This document shows, piece by piece, positions 15,778-23,421 of a stretch of 43,620 nt of DNA. Position numbers and translations under genes: made by a program. How positions within the stretch are numbered: the first letter of the stretch is position 1; the number at the start of each line of letters is the position of its first letter. The stretch covers positions 1 to 43,620 of the forward strand of contig JAJYWB010000055.1 of NCBI GenBank assembly GCA_021791715.1, read 5' to 3'. This stretch comes from Planctomycetota bacterium (GTDB taxonomy: Bacteria; Planctomycetota; Planctomycetia; Isosphaerales; Isosphaeraceae). The notes beneath the pieces are model-generated. The model was not told the origin of the DNA. It saw only the letters and a program-made list of their open reading frames with translations, and searched no databases.

Positions 15778-16356
15778 ATGGATGGATCGACGGTAAGAGA
15801 CACAAACAGACACGATTCGAAGCCGATCGCGTTCTTGAAAAAGACGCCGCTGACGTTCATCACGGCGGTTCTCGCGCTTACGCTCTTATGGGGAACCGTG
15901 CGATCGGCTGATAAGCCCGCGGCGAGGAAGTCGATTTATGTCGACTCGAATTACGGATTCTCGCTCTCGCCCCCTCGGTTTAGAACCGCGACTCCGGGAA
16001 GCATGGTGGTACCGGCGATATTCTCGGGGATCGGCGACGGTTCGTTCACAAGCAATGTGAATATCAACGTGAACGTGATGACGACGACGCGCGAACAATA
16101 TCGCAAACTCTCGCTCGATGAATTCCGGGCCGCGAATCTCAAAGTGATCGCGGATACCGACCGTACGGTGAGCGGAAGGGATGCGATTTTGTTCAATTAC
16201 GAGGGAAAGATCCAGGAGAACGATTTGCACTTCCTGGCTCTCGCGATCATCGATACCGACCGCGTTTTTCTCGTCACGTGCACGGCGAAGCAGGCGGTTT
16301 TCAAGGAGATGGAGCCCGAATTTCTGGCGTGCTTGAATAGCTTTAAGCTTGATTAA
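15778..16356 (+). CDS. Secreted PsbP/DcrB-like protein
   Basis: This 192-aa protein starts at ATG 15778, with GGAG 8 bp upstream. Residues about 18-42 are a hydrophobic segment preceded by lysines (FLKKTPLTFITAVLALTLLWG), a signal peptide or membrane anchor. The mature part begins YVDSNYGFSLSPP and has TVSGRDAILFNYEGKI and a C-terminal LACLNSFKLD, a layout seen in PsbP/DcrB-like (DUF1795) proteins. These are small exported proteins with no single known role. The frame is open upstream to 15721 and there reads like an EF-hand loop (DSNGDGKMDG), but that lies before the signal sequence and is probably chance. A two-way terminator separates it from the convergent regulator. Confidence 0.8.
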   Translation: MDGSTVRDTNRHDSKPIAFLKKTPLTFITAVLALTLLWGTVRSADKPAARKSIYVDSNYGFSLSPPRFRTATPGSMVVPAIFSGIGDGSFTSNVNINVNVMTTTREQYRKLSLDEFRAANLKVIADTDRTVSGRDAILFNYEGKIQENDLHFLALAIIDTDRVFLVTCTAKQAVFKEMEPEFLACLNSFKLD

Positions 16357-16382
16357 TTAAACTTACGAAATGAATGGAAGAG

Positions 16383-16431
16383 TAAAAAGATCCCGCCGTG
16401 CGACGTCGCGCGGCGAGATCTTGGTGTTTTT
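16383..16431. terminator. Bidirectional terminator between convergent genes
   Basis: A 17-bp near-perfect inverted repeat (16388-16404 with 16405-16421; one mismatch, one G-T pair) is flanked by AAAAAG on the left and TGGTGTTTTTA on the right. It lies between the PsbP-like gene and the convergent ArsR-type regulator and can serve both. Confidence 0.85.
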
Positions 16432-16437
16432 ATACGA

Positions 16438-16806
16438 TCAGGGGATCAGGCTGGTGACGACCTTCGCCAGCTCGGCACCCGTCTCGGTAAGGCTATAGAA
16501 GTTGTTCTTGCCTTGACGACGCGGGGCGATGATGCCGCCGTGCCGCAAAAGGGCGAGGTGATGGCTGACCGCGGGCTGGCTTTGGCTCAACTGCGAGCAA
16601 AGCGCGCCTACGTGTTGCTCGCCATCGGCCAAGATCAAGATGACCTGGAGCCGGGTCGGGTCGCTGACGTGCTTGAGGAGGATCGAAGCCCGACGGGCTT
16701 GCTGATAGCGAGCGTCGGACGTTTTGCCCGACTTCATCGACTTGGGCGCGGGCGCCGCCGCTTTGGGGGCCGCGTGCTTGGGGCTCGCCTTGGTTGGAGC
16801 AGCCAT
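16438..16806 (-). CDS. ArsR-family winged-helix regulator
   Basis: This 122-aa repressor-type protein has an ArsR DNA-binding domain at about residues 38-120. SDPTRLQVILILADGEQHVGALC leads into the recognition helix SQPAVSHHLALLRHGG and the wing RRQGKNNFYSL. Residues 1-30 are an Ala/Pro/Lys-rich tail, often seen in planctomycete DNA-binding proteins. The metal-binding ELCVC motif of arsenic sensors is absent; the corresponding stretch has a single cysteine (ALCSQL), so the signal it senses is unknown. It is transcribed alone, and its target cannot be read from the sequence. Confidence 0.9.
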   Translation of the reverse strand: MAAPTKASPKHAAPKAAAPAPKSMKSGKTSDARYQQARRASILLKHVSDPTRLQVILILADGEQHVGALCSQLSQSQPAVSHHLALLRHGGIIAPRRQGKNNFYSLTETGAELAKVVTSLIP

Positions 16807-17242
16807 GGTTCACTTCCTTTTGTCTATGAAGGTGACGATCAAAAGAAAAGGCGTCGTTCGATACGAACACGAGTCCGAATCGAACAAATCCGCCGAGCCT
16901 TGGATTCGTGCGACTTCGCCGCGATCTCGCGACCAAGACCGACACTCCTCGACTCGTCGACGGCTACAAGCCGCCCTCGGAGATACGACCGATTCCGCTC
17001 CATCGGAACGCGATCGGTCGACGGAACAAGAAGCAATATATCACGATCTAGGATCTTGACAACATCAATCTTCAAGTTTTCGTCGAAAAACATCAAGTTG
17101 GTTCCCGTCATACCGCCTTAAGTGTATCAATCGCGATTCAATAACACCCCCCGAAGCGAGAATCGGAACGCGTTTTCGTCTCACTCCTCCATAATAGAAT
17201 CAAAACGAGCGCAAAATGCGTGCCGCTTGGGAATACGACTCC
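16807..17242. other. Intergenic stretch upstream of the ArsR-type regulator
   Basis: No supported gene is present. Short open frames occur on both strands but lack motifs and ribosome sites. The regulator's promoter should be in the first 100 bp. Confidence 0.35.
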
Positions 17243-17923
17243 ATGAACGCGCACCGAATTCATTTTTTCCCTGGAAAACAAGCCTTTTACACGATTCATA
17301 CCGATCCGAAATCAATTCCCGATTCGCCTCCGATCGTCCCCGAACGCCCCGCCGAACTCGCTAAGACAGGGCGCGATCAAGCCGCCGCGGTCGATCCTCG
17401 AACCGATCGCGAAGACCCGACCCGACCCCTCGACGCGTCGAAAAAAAAATCGCCGGACCTCGACCGAATTCGCTCGGTCACGTTCCCATCGAGTCGAAAA
17501 ACACCCGCGGCGCGGCGGCGATCGCGACGAAAAACACGCCCTCCGCGGCGCGGTTCGGCGAAATCGAGCGTCGGATCGATCGCTTGAAACGATCCGATAT
17601 CTCCCCGGCGAACATCAAAGCGGTCGAACAATCAAAGGCGCTTTTGAAACTGAACGCTCCTCGATTCATCAAACGCTCGATTCGCCGACATCCAAAACGT
17701 ATCGATCGATCTTACGAGTCGACCGCCGATATCGCGGTTTTCCAGCGATTTTCACGCCGATTTCGCGGCGAACACCCCGCGCGGCGGCGATCGACGCCGT
17801 GCGATCAAGCACGCGAATCGAATCGACTCGCAAATCGAACAATCGCTACGCGAACGCGAATCTTTACCTCATTACGTAAGAATATGCGAGGATCGAGGTT
17901 GGGGGATGCGAGAAAACACTTGA
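17243..17923 (+). pseudogene. Probable frameshifted gene, family unknown
   Basis: Coding-like codon use runs through three consecutive frame segments. It starts at the ATG at 17243, shifts near an A5 run at about 17496-17500, and shifts back near 17670. Joined segments would read MNAHRIHFFPGKQ..., FGEIERRIDRLKRSDISPAN..., and DFHADFAANTPRGGDRR..., ending with a TGA at 17921. Each piece has GC-rich third positions only in its own frame. I do not recognise the family. Sequencing errors in a real gene of about 225 aa are the alternative explanation. Confidence 0.4.
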
Positions 17924-17951
17924 TCGTTTCACGCGAGCATGAAGGGGAGCG

Positions 17952-18917
17952 TTACTTCGATGAGGGGGCGACAAGCGAAGAGATGATTCGGAAATACTCG
18001 CTCGGATTCCATTTTTTCGCGGCGATTCCGGTATCGAGCCGGACGAGCCGGCCGCGCGAGTCGATGATCGCGACGCACAAGTTATGGATGATCTCGTCTT
18101 TACCAGGTCCGTAGATCAGCCCCAACGGCTCGGCGACTTTGGCGAGTTCCTCGTGCGACGCGACCGCGAACGTCCAGAGGGGCGGCTTCGCTCCCACCCG
18201 CGCCGCGTGTTCCGCGAGCACTTTGGGGGTGTCGTGCTCGGGATCGAAGCTTACCGAAACAAGCCTTACCTTCTTTTCGCGCGCCTTGATGAGAGAAAGT
18301 TTATCCGCCAACTCATGAAACTTCTTATCGACGAGCGGGCAATAATCGGGCAGGGGGCATCGCGTGTAAATGAAAGTAAGCACGACGACCTCGCCGCGCA
18401 GGTCGCTTAAACGGAGCGGTCGATCATCCTGCGTCGTCACGGTGAAATCGGGGACGATCGTGCCGAATTCAAGTTTGGGACTTCGCTTATGAATTTGGGG
18501 AGATCCCGACGAGAAATCGAGCGAGATCGTTTCGGCGGGGGCGGGAACCGTCACTTCGAGCGTTTTGAGCGTGTAATCGGCGACTTCTCCATGGCGACGT
18601 TTGACCTCGAGCGTCCCTTCGACTTCGTCTCCTCGGCGAACGTCTTCGAGCAGGGAACGATCGCGGACGGTGAAGGGCATCGTCATCGCGTCCATGAAAC
18701 CGGGGATCGCCTCGTGCGCGATCGTCACCTCGCGCGATTCGAGATCGACTCCGCGGACGACCCCCTTCAAGCGATATTCGACGGTCGTCTCGGTTTTGGA
18801 ATCCTTGTTTTTGGCCGCTCCGGGCCGTCCGTTCTTGGTCGCCTCGGGTCGACACGATAAAGCGACAAACACAAGACAAGGTGTGATCAGCGACACAATT
18901 CGACGCGCATCGCTCAT
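17952..18917 (-). CDS. CusF-like domain fused to SCO1/SenC copper protein (lipoprotein)
   Basis: SCO1 proteins deliver copper to cytochrome oxidase or act as thiol reductases outside the inner membrane. Residues 1-22 form a lipoprotein-type signal ending in LVFVALSC, with C22 as the likely lipidated residue. Residues about 48-125 form a CusF-like copper-binding domain (YRLKGVVRGVDLESREVTI and IPGFMDAMTMPF). Residues about 150-315 form the thioredoxin-like SCO domain with TRCPLPDYCP, a CX5C variant of the usual CX3C, and a downstream His in IIHNLCVAIID. Its ATG overlaps the stop of the upstream creatininase gene by 4 bp. The full length is 321 aa. The CusF-SCO fusion suggests handling of Cu(I) within one chain. 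Confidence 0.9.
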   Translation of the reverse strand: MSDARRIVSLITPCLVFVALSCRPEATKNGRPGAAKNKDSKTETTVEYRLKGVVRGVDLESREVTIAHEAIPGFMDAMTMPFTVRDRSLLEDVRRGDEVEGTLEVKRRHGEVADYTLKTLEVTVPAPAETISLDFSSGSPQIHKRSPKLEFGTIVPDFTVTTQDDRPLRLSDLRGEVVVLTFIYTRCPLPDYCPLVDKKFHELADKLSLIKAREKKVRLVSVSFDPEHDTPKVLAEHAARVGAKPPLWTFAVASHEELAKVAEPLGLIYGPGKDEIIHNLCVAIIDSRGRLVRLDTGIAAKKWNPSEYFRIISSLVAPSSK

Positions 18918-19714
18918 GATTGATCACCCGATCGACCTTCGGCGCGTTCGAACGGAAAACGATCGTCGAGCGGGCTCGCCGCGAGATCGACGAGAAACGC
19001 CGACAACCGTTCGACGACGATCGACGTGACGGCTCGACCTTTCTCGGCGGTCGCGGGGCGAGGATCCCCCGCTCCCGAATTCGTCGTCAAGAGATGCCAG
19101 GGACGAGTGATCTCAACCCAACCGCGCCGGACCGCTTCGAACCGATTCACCGCCATTCGACCCTCGTCGGCTTGATTCATCTTCACCAACTCGGGAAAGT
19201 GCGCCAAACCCATGCTCGTTTCAAGCTCGCCGGCATGATCTCCGGCGTCGTCGAAAATCGAATCGTATCGATCGGTCGCCATTTTAAACCAATTGCATAG
19301 AAACAGATGAACAGGATATTTCAGGTAAAGGTCGCGGAGGATCCATTTGAAATCGTTGCCGCCGTGGCCGTTGAGGAAGACGCATTTTTTTACGCGATGG
19401 GTCGCGAGCGAAGCGACGAGGTCTTCGACGATTTTGGCGAGCGTGGCTGGGTTGAGGTTCATCGCGAACGGGAACCTCATCTGATTGGTTTCGGTTCCAT
19501 AGGGGATTGTGGGGAGGAGCGCGACGCGTGCTTTGGCCTTCCAGGCGGATTCGCACGCGAGCCGAGCGATTTCATCGACCTGATAGGTATCGGTTCCATA
19601 TGGAAGGTGAAGGTTGTGCGGTTCGGTGGCGCCGAACGGGATCACCGCGACGTCATAGGGAGGATTGTCTTTGACGAATCCGTAATTCAATTCGGCGAGC
19701 ATCCAGGGTCGCAT
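18914..19714 (-). CDS. Creatininase-family metal-dependent amidohydrolase
   Basis: The family hydrolyses cyclic or linear amides with two metal ions. The best known members are creatininase and enzymes of riboflavin or F420 metabolism. Metal ligands are visible: E31, H36 and D42 in EPHNLHLPYGTD, the histidine in LNGHGGNDF, and the Glu of HAGELETS. I placed the start at 19714 (MRPWMLAELNYG, 266 aa), with AGGA about 10 bp upstream. The frame is open to 19834 but that part shows no conservation-like features. It overlaps the CusF-SCO gene by 4 bp, so the two are co-transcribed. The substrate is unknown, and the link to copper is not obvious. Confidence 0.88.
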   Translation of the reverse strand: MRPWMLAELNYGFVKDNPPYDVAVIPFGATEPHNLHLPYGTDTYQVDEIARLACESAWKAKARVALLPTIPYGTETNQMRFPFAMNLNPATLAKIVEDLVASLATHRVKKCVFLNGHGGNDFKWILRDLYLKYPVHLFLCNWFKMATDRYDSIFDDAGDHAGELETSMGLAHFPELVKMNQADEGRMAVNRFEAVRRGWVEITRPWHLLTTNSGAGDPRPATAEKGRAVTSIVVERLSAFLVDLAASPLDDRFPFERAEGRSGDQS

Positions 19715-19926
19715 TGTGGAACGGTCCTGAGGTAAGAAACGGGGCGTACCGGAGTCTCGAACGCGGGGGATCTTGGCTGTTCCGCGAACGGCGCCCGGTT
19801 CATCACCATAAAGTTGGAGGGAATCGCGATCCACCGCGGCATTGCGGCGAGCGGCTCGCGTTCGGTACGATCGGGCCTTCAGACACGAGGTCCGCTGGAT
19901 TCCATTAACCCCGGATTCGCCGGCTC

Positions 19927-21156
19927 ATGCAAGCCTTCGAGGCCGTAAATCATTATTTCGATCAGGCGGCGGTACTGCTCGATTTATCGGACAACATGCG
20001 CACGTTGATGATCACCCCCGATCGCGAGCTTCGCGTCGAGGTGGCGATCGAGATGGACTCGGGTCAGATCGGCAATTTCATCGGTTATCGCGTTCAACAC
20101 GATAACGCTCGGGGTCCTTTTAAAGGAGGGCTTCGGTTCCATCCGCACGTCGATCAAGACGAGGCTCGTTCGCTCGCGAGCCTGATGACGTGGAAAACCG
20201 CGGTCGTGAATCTTCCTTTCGGCGGCGGCAAGGGGGGAATGAATTGCGATCCGAACAAGCTTTCACGGGGCGAGCTTGAACGCGTCACACGGAAATTCGT
20301 GCAACAGATCCACGATTTCATCGGGCCCGACAAAGACATTCCCGCGCCCGACGTGGGGACCGACGCGCAGGTGATGGCGTGGGTTATGAACGAGTACTCG
20401 AAGTATCACGGTTTTCAGCCGGCGTGCGTTACGGGGAAACCGGTCGAATATCACGGATCGGAAGGTCGCGAGGCGGCGACGGGTTACGGGGTGATGATCG
20501 TCGCGCGAGAGATTTTGAAACGTCTGGGTAAGGAGATCCGAGGGACGACGTTCGCGATTCAGGGTTACGGCAACGTCGGATCGAACACGGCGCGTTATCT
20601 CGCCGAAGCCGGCGGGGTGATCACGGCGATATCGGACGCTTACGGAGCGGTCGTCAATCCTCGCGGGCTCGATATCAAGGCGCTCGACGCGCATGTGGCG
20701 ATCGACCGTAAAGTCGTCGGTTTTCCCGGCGGCGAACCCGCGACGAACGAACAATTGCTCACGCAACCCGTCGACGTGCTGATTCCGGCGGCTTTGGGGG
20801 GAGTGTTCGACGCCGAGACCGCGAAGCAAGTTCGCGCACATTTGATTATAGAAGCCGCCAACAGCCCGACTTGGCCCGAGGCCGACGAGGTTTTCCGAAC
20901 CCGCGAGATTCCGGTCGTTCCCGATATTCTCGTCAACGCGGGGGGGGTGATCGTCAGCTACTTTGAATGGGTTCAGAATCAGCAGCATTTCCGCTGGCCG
21001 CTCGATCGGATCCAACGCGAGGAGGAGACGACGATGGTGGAAAGCTTTAACAAGATTTACGAACTCGCGACCCGCAAGGGGATTCCGCTTCGTACCGCGG
21101 CGTTTATGATCGGCATCTCCCGCGTCGGCAGGGCGCGGGTTCTCGGCGGGATCTGA
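19927..21156 (+). CDS. gdhA: Glu/Leu/Phe/Val-family dehydrogenase, probably glutamate dehydrogenase
   Basis: The enzyme interconverts glutamate with 2-oxoglutarate and ammonia, using NAD(P). Its 409 aa is the short hexameric type. The substrate-binding stretch is GPFKGGLRFHPHV, followed by the catalytic lysine region LPFGGGKGGM. The Rossmann motif GYGNVGSNTARYLAE lies near residue 210. NAGGVIVSYFEWVQN near residue 340 is typical of the family. The alternatives are leucine or phenylalanine dehydrogenase, but the length and the SYFEWVQN region favour glutamate. It is divergent from the creatininase gene, and the 210-bp gap should hold both promoters. Confidence 0.92.
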   Translation: MQAFEAVNHYFDQAAVLLDLSDNMRTLMITPDRELRVEVAIEMDSGQIGNFIGYRVQHDNARGPFKGGLRFHPHVDQDEARSLASLMTWKTAVVNLPFGGGKGGMNCDPNKLSRGELERVTRKFVQQIHDFIGPDKDIPAPDVGTDAQVMAWVMNEYSKYHGFQPACVTGKPVEYHGSEGREAATGYGVMIVAREILKRLGKEIRGTTFAIQGYGNVGSNTARYLAEAGGVITAISDAYGAVVNPRGLDIKALDAHVAIDRKVVGFPGGEPATNEQLLTQPVDVLIPAALGGVFDAETAKQVRAHLIIEAANSPTWPEADEVFRTREIPVVPDILVNAGGVIVSYFEWVQNQQHFRWPLDRIQREEETTMVESFNKIYELATRKGIPLRTAAFMIGISRVGRARVLGGI

Positions 21157-21204
21157 AAACGCTTCACGAACGATCATCGGCTCTCTATTATTTCTCATAC
21201 AAAA

Positions 21205-22635
21205 ATGAATGATTATTCCGAATATGAGCTTCCGTTTGGATCGCGGTACGCGAGCCGGGAGATGCTTGAGCTTTGGTCGCCGCGGCGCAAGTTCACGACG
21301 TGGCGCAAGCTTTGGACGGCGCTCGCGACCGCGGAGCGCGAGCTCGGTTTGCCGATCACCCGCGAGCAGATCGCGCGGCTCGAGGAGAAGATCGATTCGA
21401 TCGATTTCGACGCGGCTCGTGAGCATGAAAAGAAGCTAAGACACGATGTGATGGCTCACGTTCACACGTATGGAGACGCGGCGCCCGAAGCTCGGGGGAT
21501 CATTCATCTGGGGGCGACGAGTTGTTATGTGACCGACAACACCGATCTGATTCTGATCCGCGAGTCGCTCGAACTTGTGCGCGATCGGCTCGTGGGCGCG
21601 ATCGACGCGCTGGCGACGTTCGCCGACCGGTGGAAGAAGCTTCCGTGTTTGGGTTACACGCATTTTCAGCCGGCGCAGCTTGTGACGGTGGGGAAGCGTG
21701 CGGCGCTTTGGTGTCAGGAGCTCGCGCTCGATCATCACGAGATCGATCGAAGAATCCAGGAACTTCGATTCCTTGGCGTGAAGGGGACGACGGGAACGCA
21801 GGCGAGCTTCCTGGCGCTTTTCGACGGCGATCATTCGAAGGTCGAGGAGCTCGACAGGAGAGTCGCGAAGGCTTTTGGATTCGAGCGTCGTTATATCGTC
21901 GCGGGGCAAACATACACGCGCAAGGTTGATTCGCAAGTCGTCTCGGCGCTCGCGGGGATCGGCGAAACGGCTCATCGCTTCGGTTCAGATTTACGCTTGC
22001 TTGCGCATGAGCGCGAGCTTGACGAACCGTTCGAGGCCGATCAGGTGGGATCGTCGGCGATGGCTTATAAGCGAAATCCGATGCGGGCCGAGCGAATGTG
22101 TTCGATCGCGCGGTTTTTGACGGCGCTTCCCGCGGCGGCGGCGCAAACCGCTGCGACGCAGTGGCTGGAGCGGACGCTCGACGACAGCGCGGCGCGGCGG
22201 TTGTTTTTGCCGCAAGCGTTCCTCGCGGTTGATTCGATCCTTCGGCTTTACCTCAACGTCGTTCCGGGATTGAAGGTTCATCCCGCGGCGATCGCCCGGC
22301 ATGTCGAACGCGAGCTTCCGTTCATGGCGACCGAGAACATCCTGATGGCTGCGAGCCGACGCGGCGGGGATCGCCAAGATCTTCATGAGCGAATCCGAAC
22401 GCATTCGCTCGCGGCGTCGGCGCTTGTCGTCGATTCGGGGGCGCCGAACGACCTGATCGCACGCCTTCAGAACGACCCGGCGTTCGCGGGGCTCGATTTT
22501 GAGGAGATCCTCGAACCTTCGCGGTACATCGGTCGATCGTCCGAACAGGTTACGGCGTTCATCGCCGAGGAGATCGAACCGATCCGCCGCGGTCGACCGG
22601 GCGCGATCGGCCAAACAAGCGAGATTGACGTTTAA
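21205..22635 (+). CDS. purB: Adenylosuccinate lyase
   Basis: PurB acts twice in purine synthesis, releasing fumarate from SAICAR and from adenylosuccinate. The fumarase/aspartase signature is clear in VGSSAMAYKRNPMRAERM near residue 285, and the catalytic histidine regions in GATSCYVTDNTDL and HFQPAQL are present. KGTTGTQASFL is also conserved. The length of 476 aa matches the human-like PurB subgroup. The start is an ATG 48 bp after the dehydrogenase gene, so the two could be co-transcribed. Confidence 0.96.
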   Translation: MNDYSEYELPFGSRYASREMLELWSPRRKFTTWRKLWTALATAERELGLPITREQIARLEEKIDSIDFDAAREHEKKLRHDVMAHVHTYGDAAPEARGIIHLGATSCYVTDNTDLILIRESLELVRDRLVGAIDALATFADRWKKLPCLGYTHFQPAQLVTVGKRAALWCQELALDHHEIDRRIQELRFLGVKGTTGTQASFLALFDGDHSKVEELDRRVAKAFGFERRYIVAGQTYTRKVDSQVVSALAGIGETAHRFGSDLRLLAHERELDEPFEADQVGSSAMAYKRNPMRAERMCSIARFLTALPAAAAQTAATQWLERTLDDSAARRLFLPQAFLAVDSILRLYLNVVPGLKVHPAAIARHVERELPFMATENILMAASRRGGDRQDLHERIRTHSLAASALVVDSGAPNDLIARLQNDPAFAGLDFEEILEPSRYIGRSSEQVTAFIAEEIEPIRRGRPGAIGQTSEIDV

Positions 22636-22720
22636 AGTAACTAATAAAAATAAGAGATATTTATTCGAAAAGGAGACGAGATTCGGCGGTCGGGGGGGGT
22701 TGAGCGCGCAAGGCGAGGGG

Positions 22721-22738
22721 TCGCCGCCGAAGCGGCGA
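22721..22738. terminator. Hairpin downstream of purB and rpsU
   Basis: TCGCCGC-CGAA-GCGGCGA is a perfect 7-bp stem between the convergent purB and rpsU genes. Neither side has a clear T-run, so it is at best a weak terminator. Confidence 0.35.
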
Positions 22739-22805
22739 GACGTTTATCGCCTTGATCGATTGGGCGATCCTGGGGAACGGATCGGCTTGGTTCGAGCGTA
22801 GAGGA

Positions 22806-22994
22806 TTAAACGCGGGTCGCTTTGCGGGCTTTCATGAGCCGTTTGAGTTGTTCGCGACGACGCCGTTCGCTCGGCTTCTCGTAATACGCCTTGCGTCGCA
22901 TTTCCTTGCGTAAGCCGCTTCTCTCGCAGAGTTTGCGGAAACGTCGAACGGCCTCCTGGATCGACTCGCCGGAACGGACCCGTAACTTCACCAC
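22806..22994 (-). CDS. rpsU: 30S ribosomal protein S21
   Basis: S21 is a small, very basic protein of the ribosomal platform needed for initiation. The sequence begins VVKLRVRSGESIQEAVRRF, contains LRKEMRRKAYYEKPSERRRR, and ends in basic residues, all typical of the family. I chose GTG at 22994 (62 aa), since GGGAGG lies 8 bp upstream and the family starts just before VVK. The open frame up to 23024 would add 10 unlike residues. It stands alone, with no dnaG or rpoD beside it. Confidence 0.93.
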   Translation of the reverse strand: MVKLRVRSGESIQEAVRRFRKLCERSGLRKEMRRKAYYEKPSERRRREQLKRLMKARKATRV

Positions 22995-23421
22995 AAGCAA
23001 GACCTCCCACAAACGATCGAACACCCGTCGAGAGCGGCGTCGGCACGCGCGACGCGCTCGTTCGAGACGAGCGAAATATCCCCCTGGAATGAATCGAAGC
23101 GAATCTCGATCAACGAAATTCGTTCGTTGGAAATTACCATCCTAATCGACGCCGAGTCGCACGCCAAGCCGAAACCGTCGTGTTTTTTGGGAAACTTCGC
23201 GACCCCTCGTCGGTTCCCAAAAATCGACGCGAGGATGCTCATCGGGAAGGGTGTTCGCCGCGGCGATCCGTCGACCCGCTTGTTCAAAAAGTCGATCGAT
23301 CCGCGAGAATGGGCGGCGGATTCACCCTCCCGAACGAGAATATTCTTACATTCTATTTTAATCGCTTTATGATTTCATCGCGATCGGGCGCGATTCGCCT
23401 CCGGCGCCTCGGCCGCACCGC
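22995..23421. other. Intergenic stretch upstream of rpsU
   Basis: No supported gene is present. Short frames on both strands lack motifs. The rpsU promoter should lie here, but no clear element was recognised. Confidence 0.4.
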
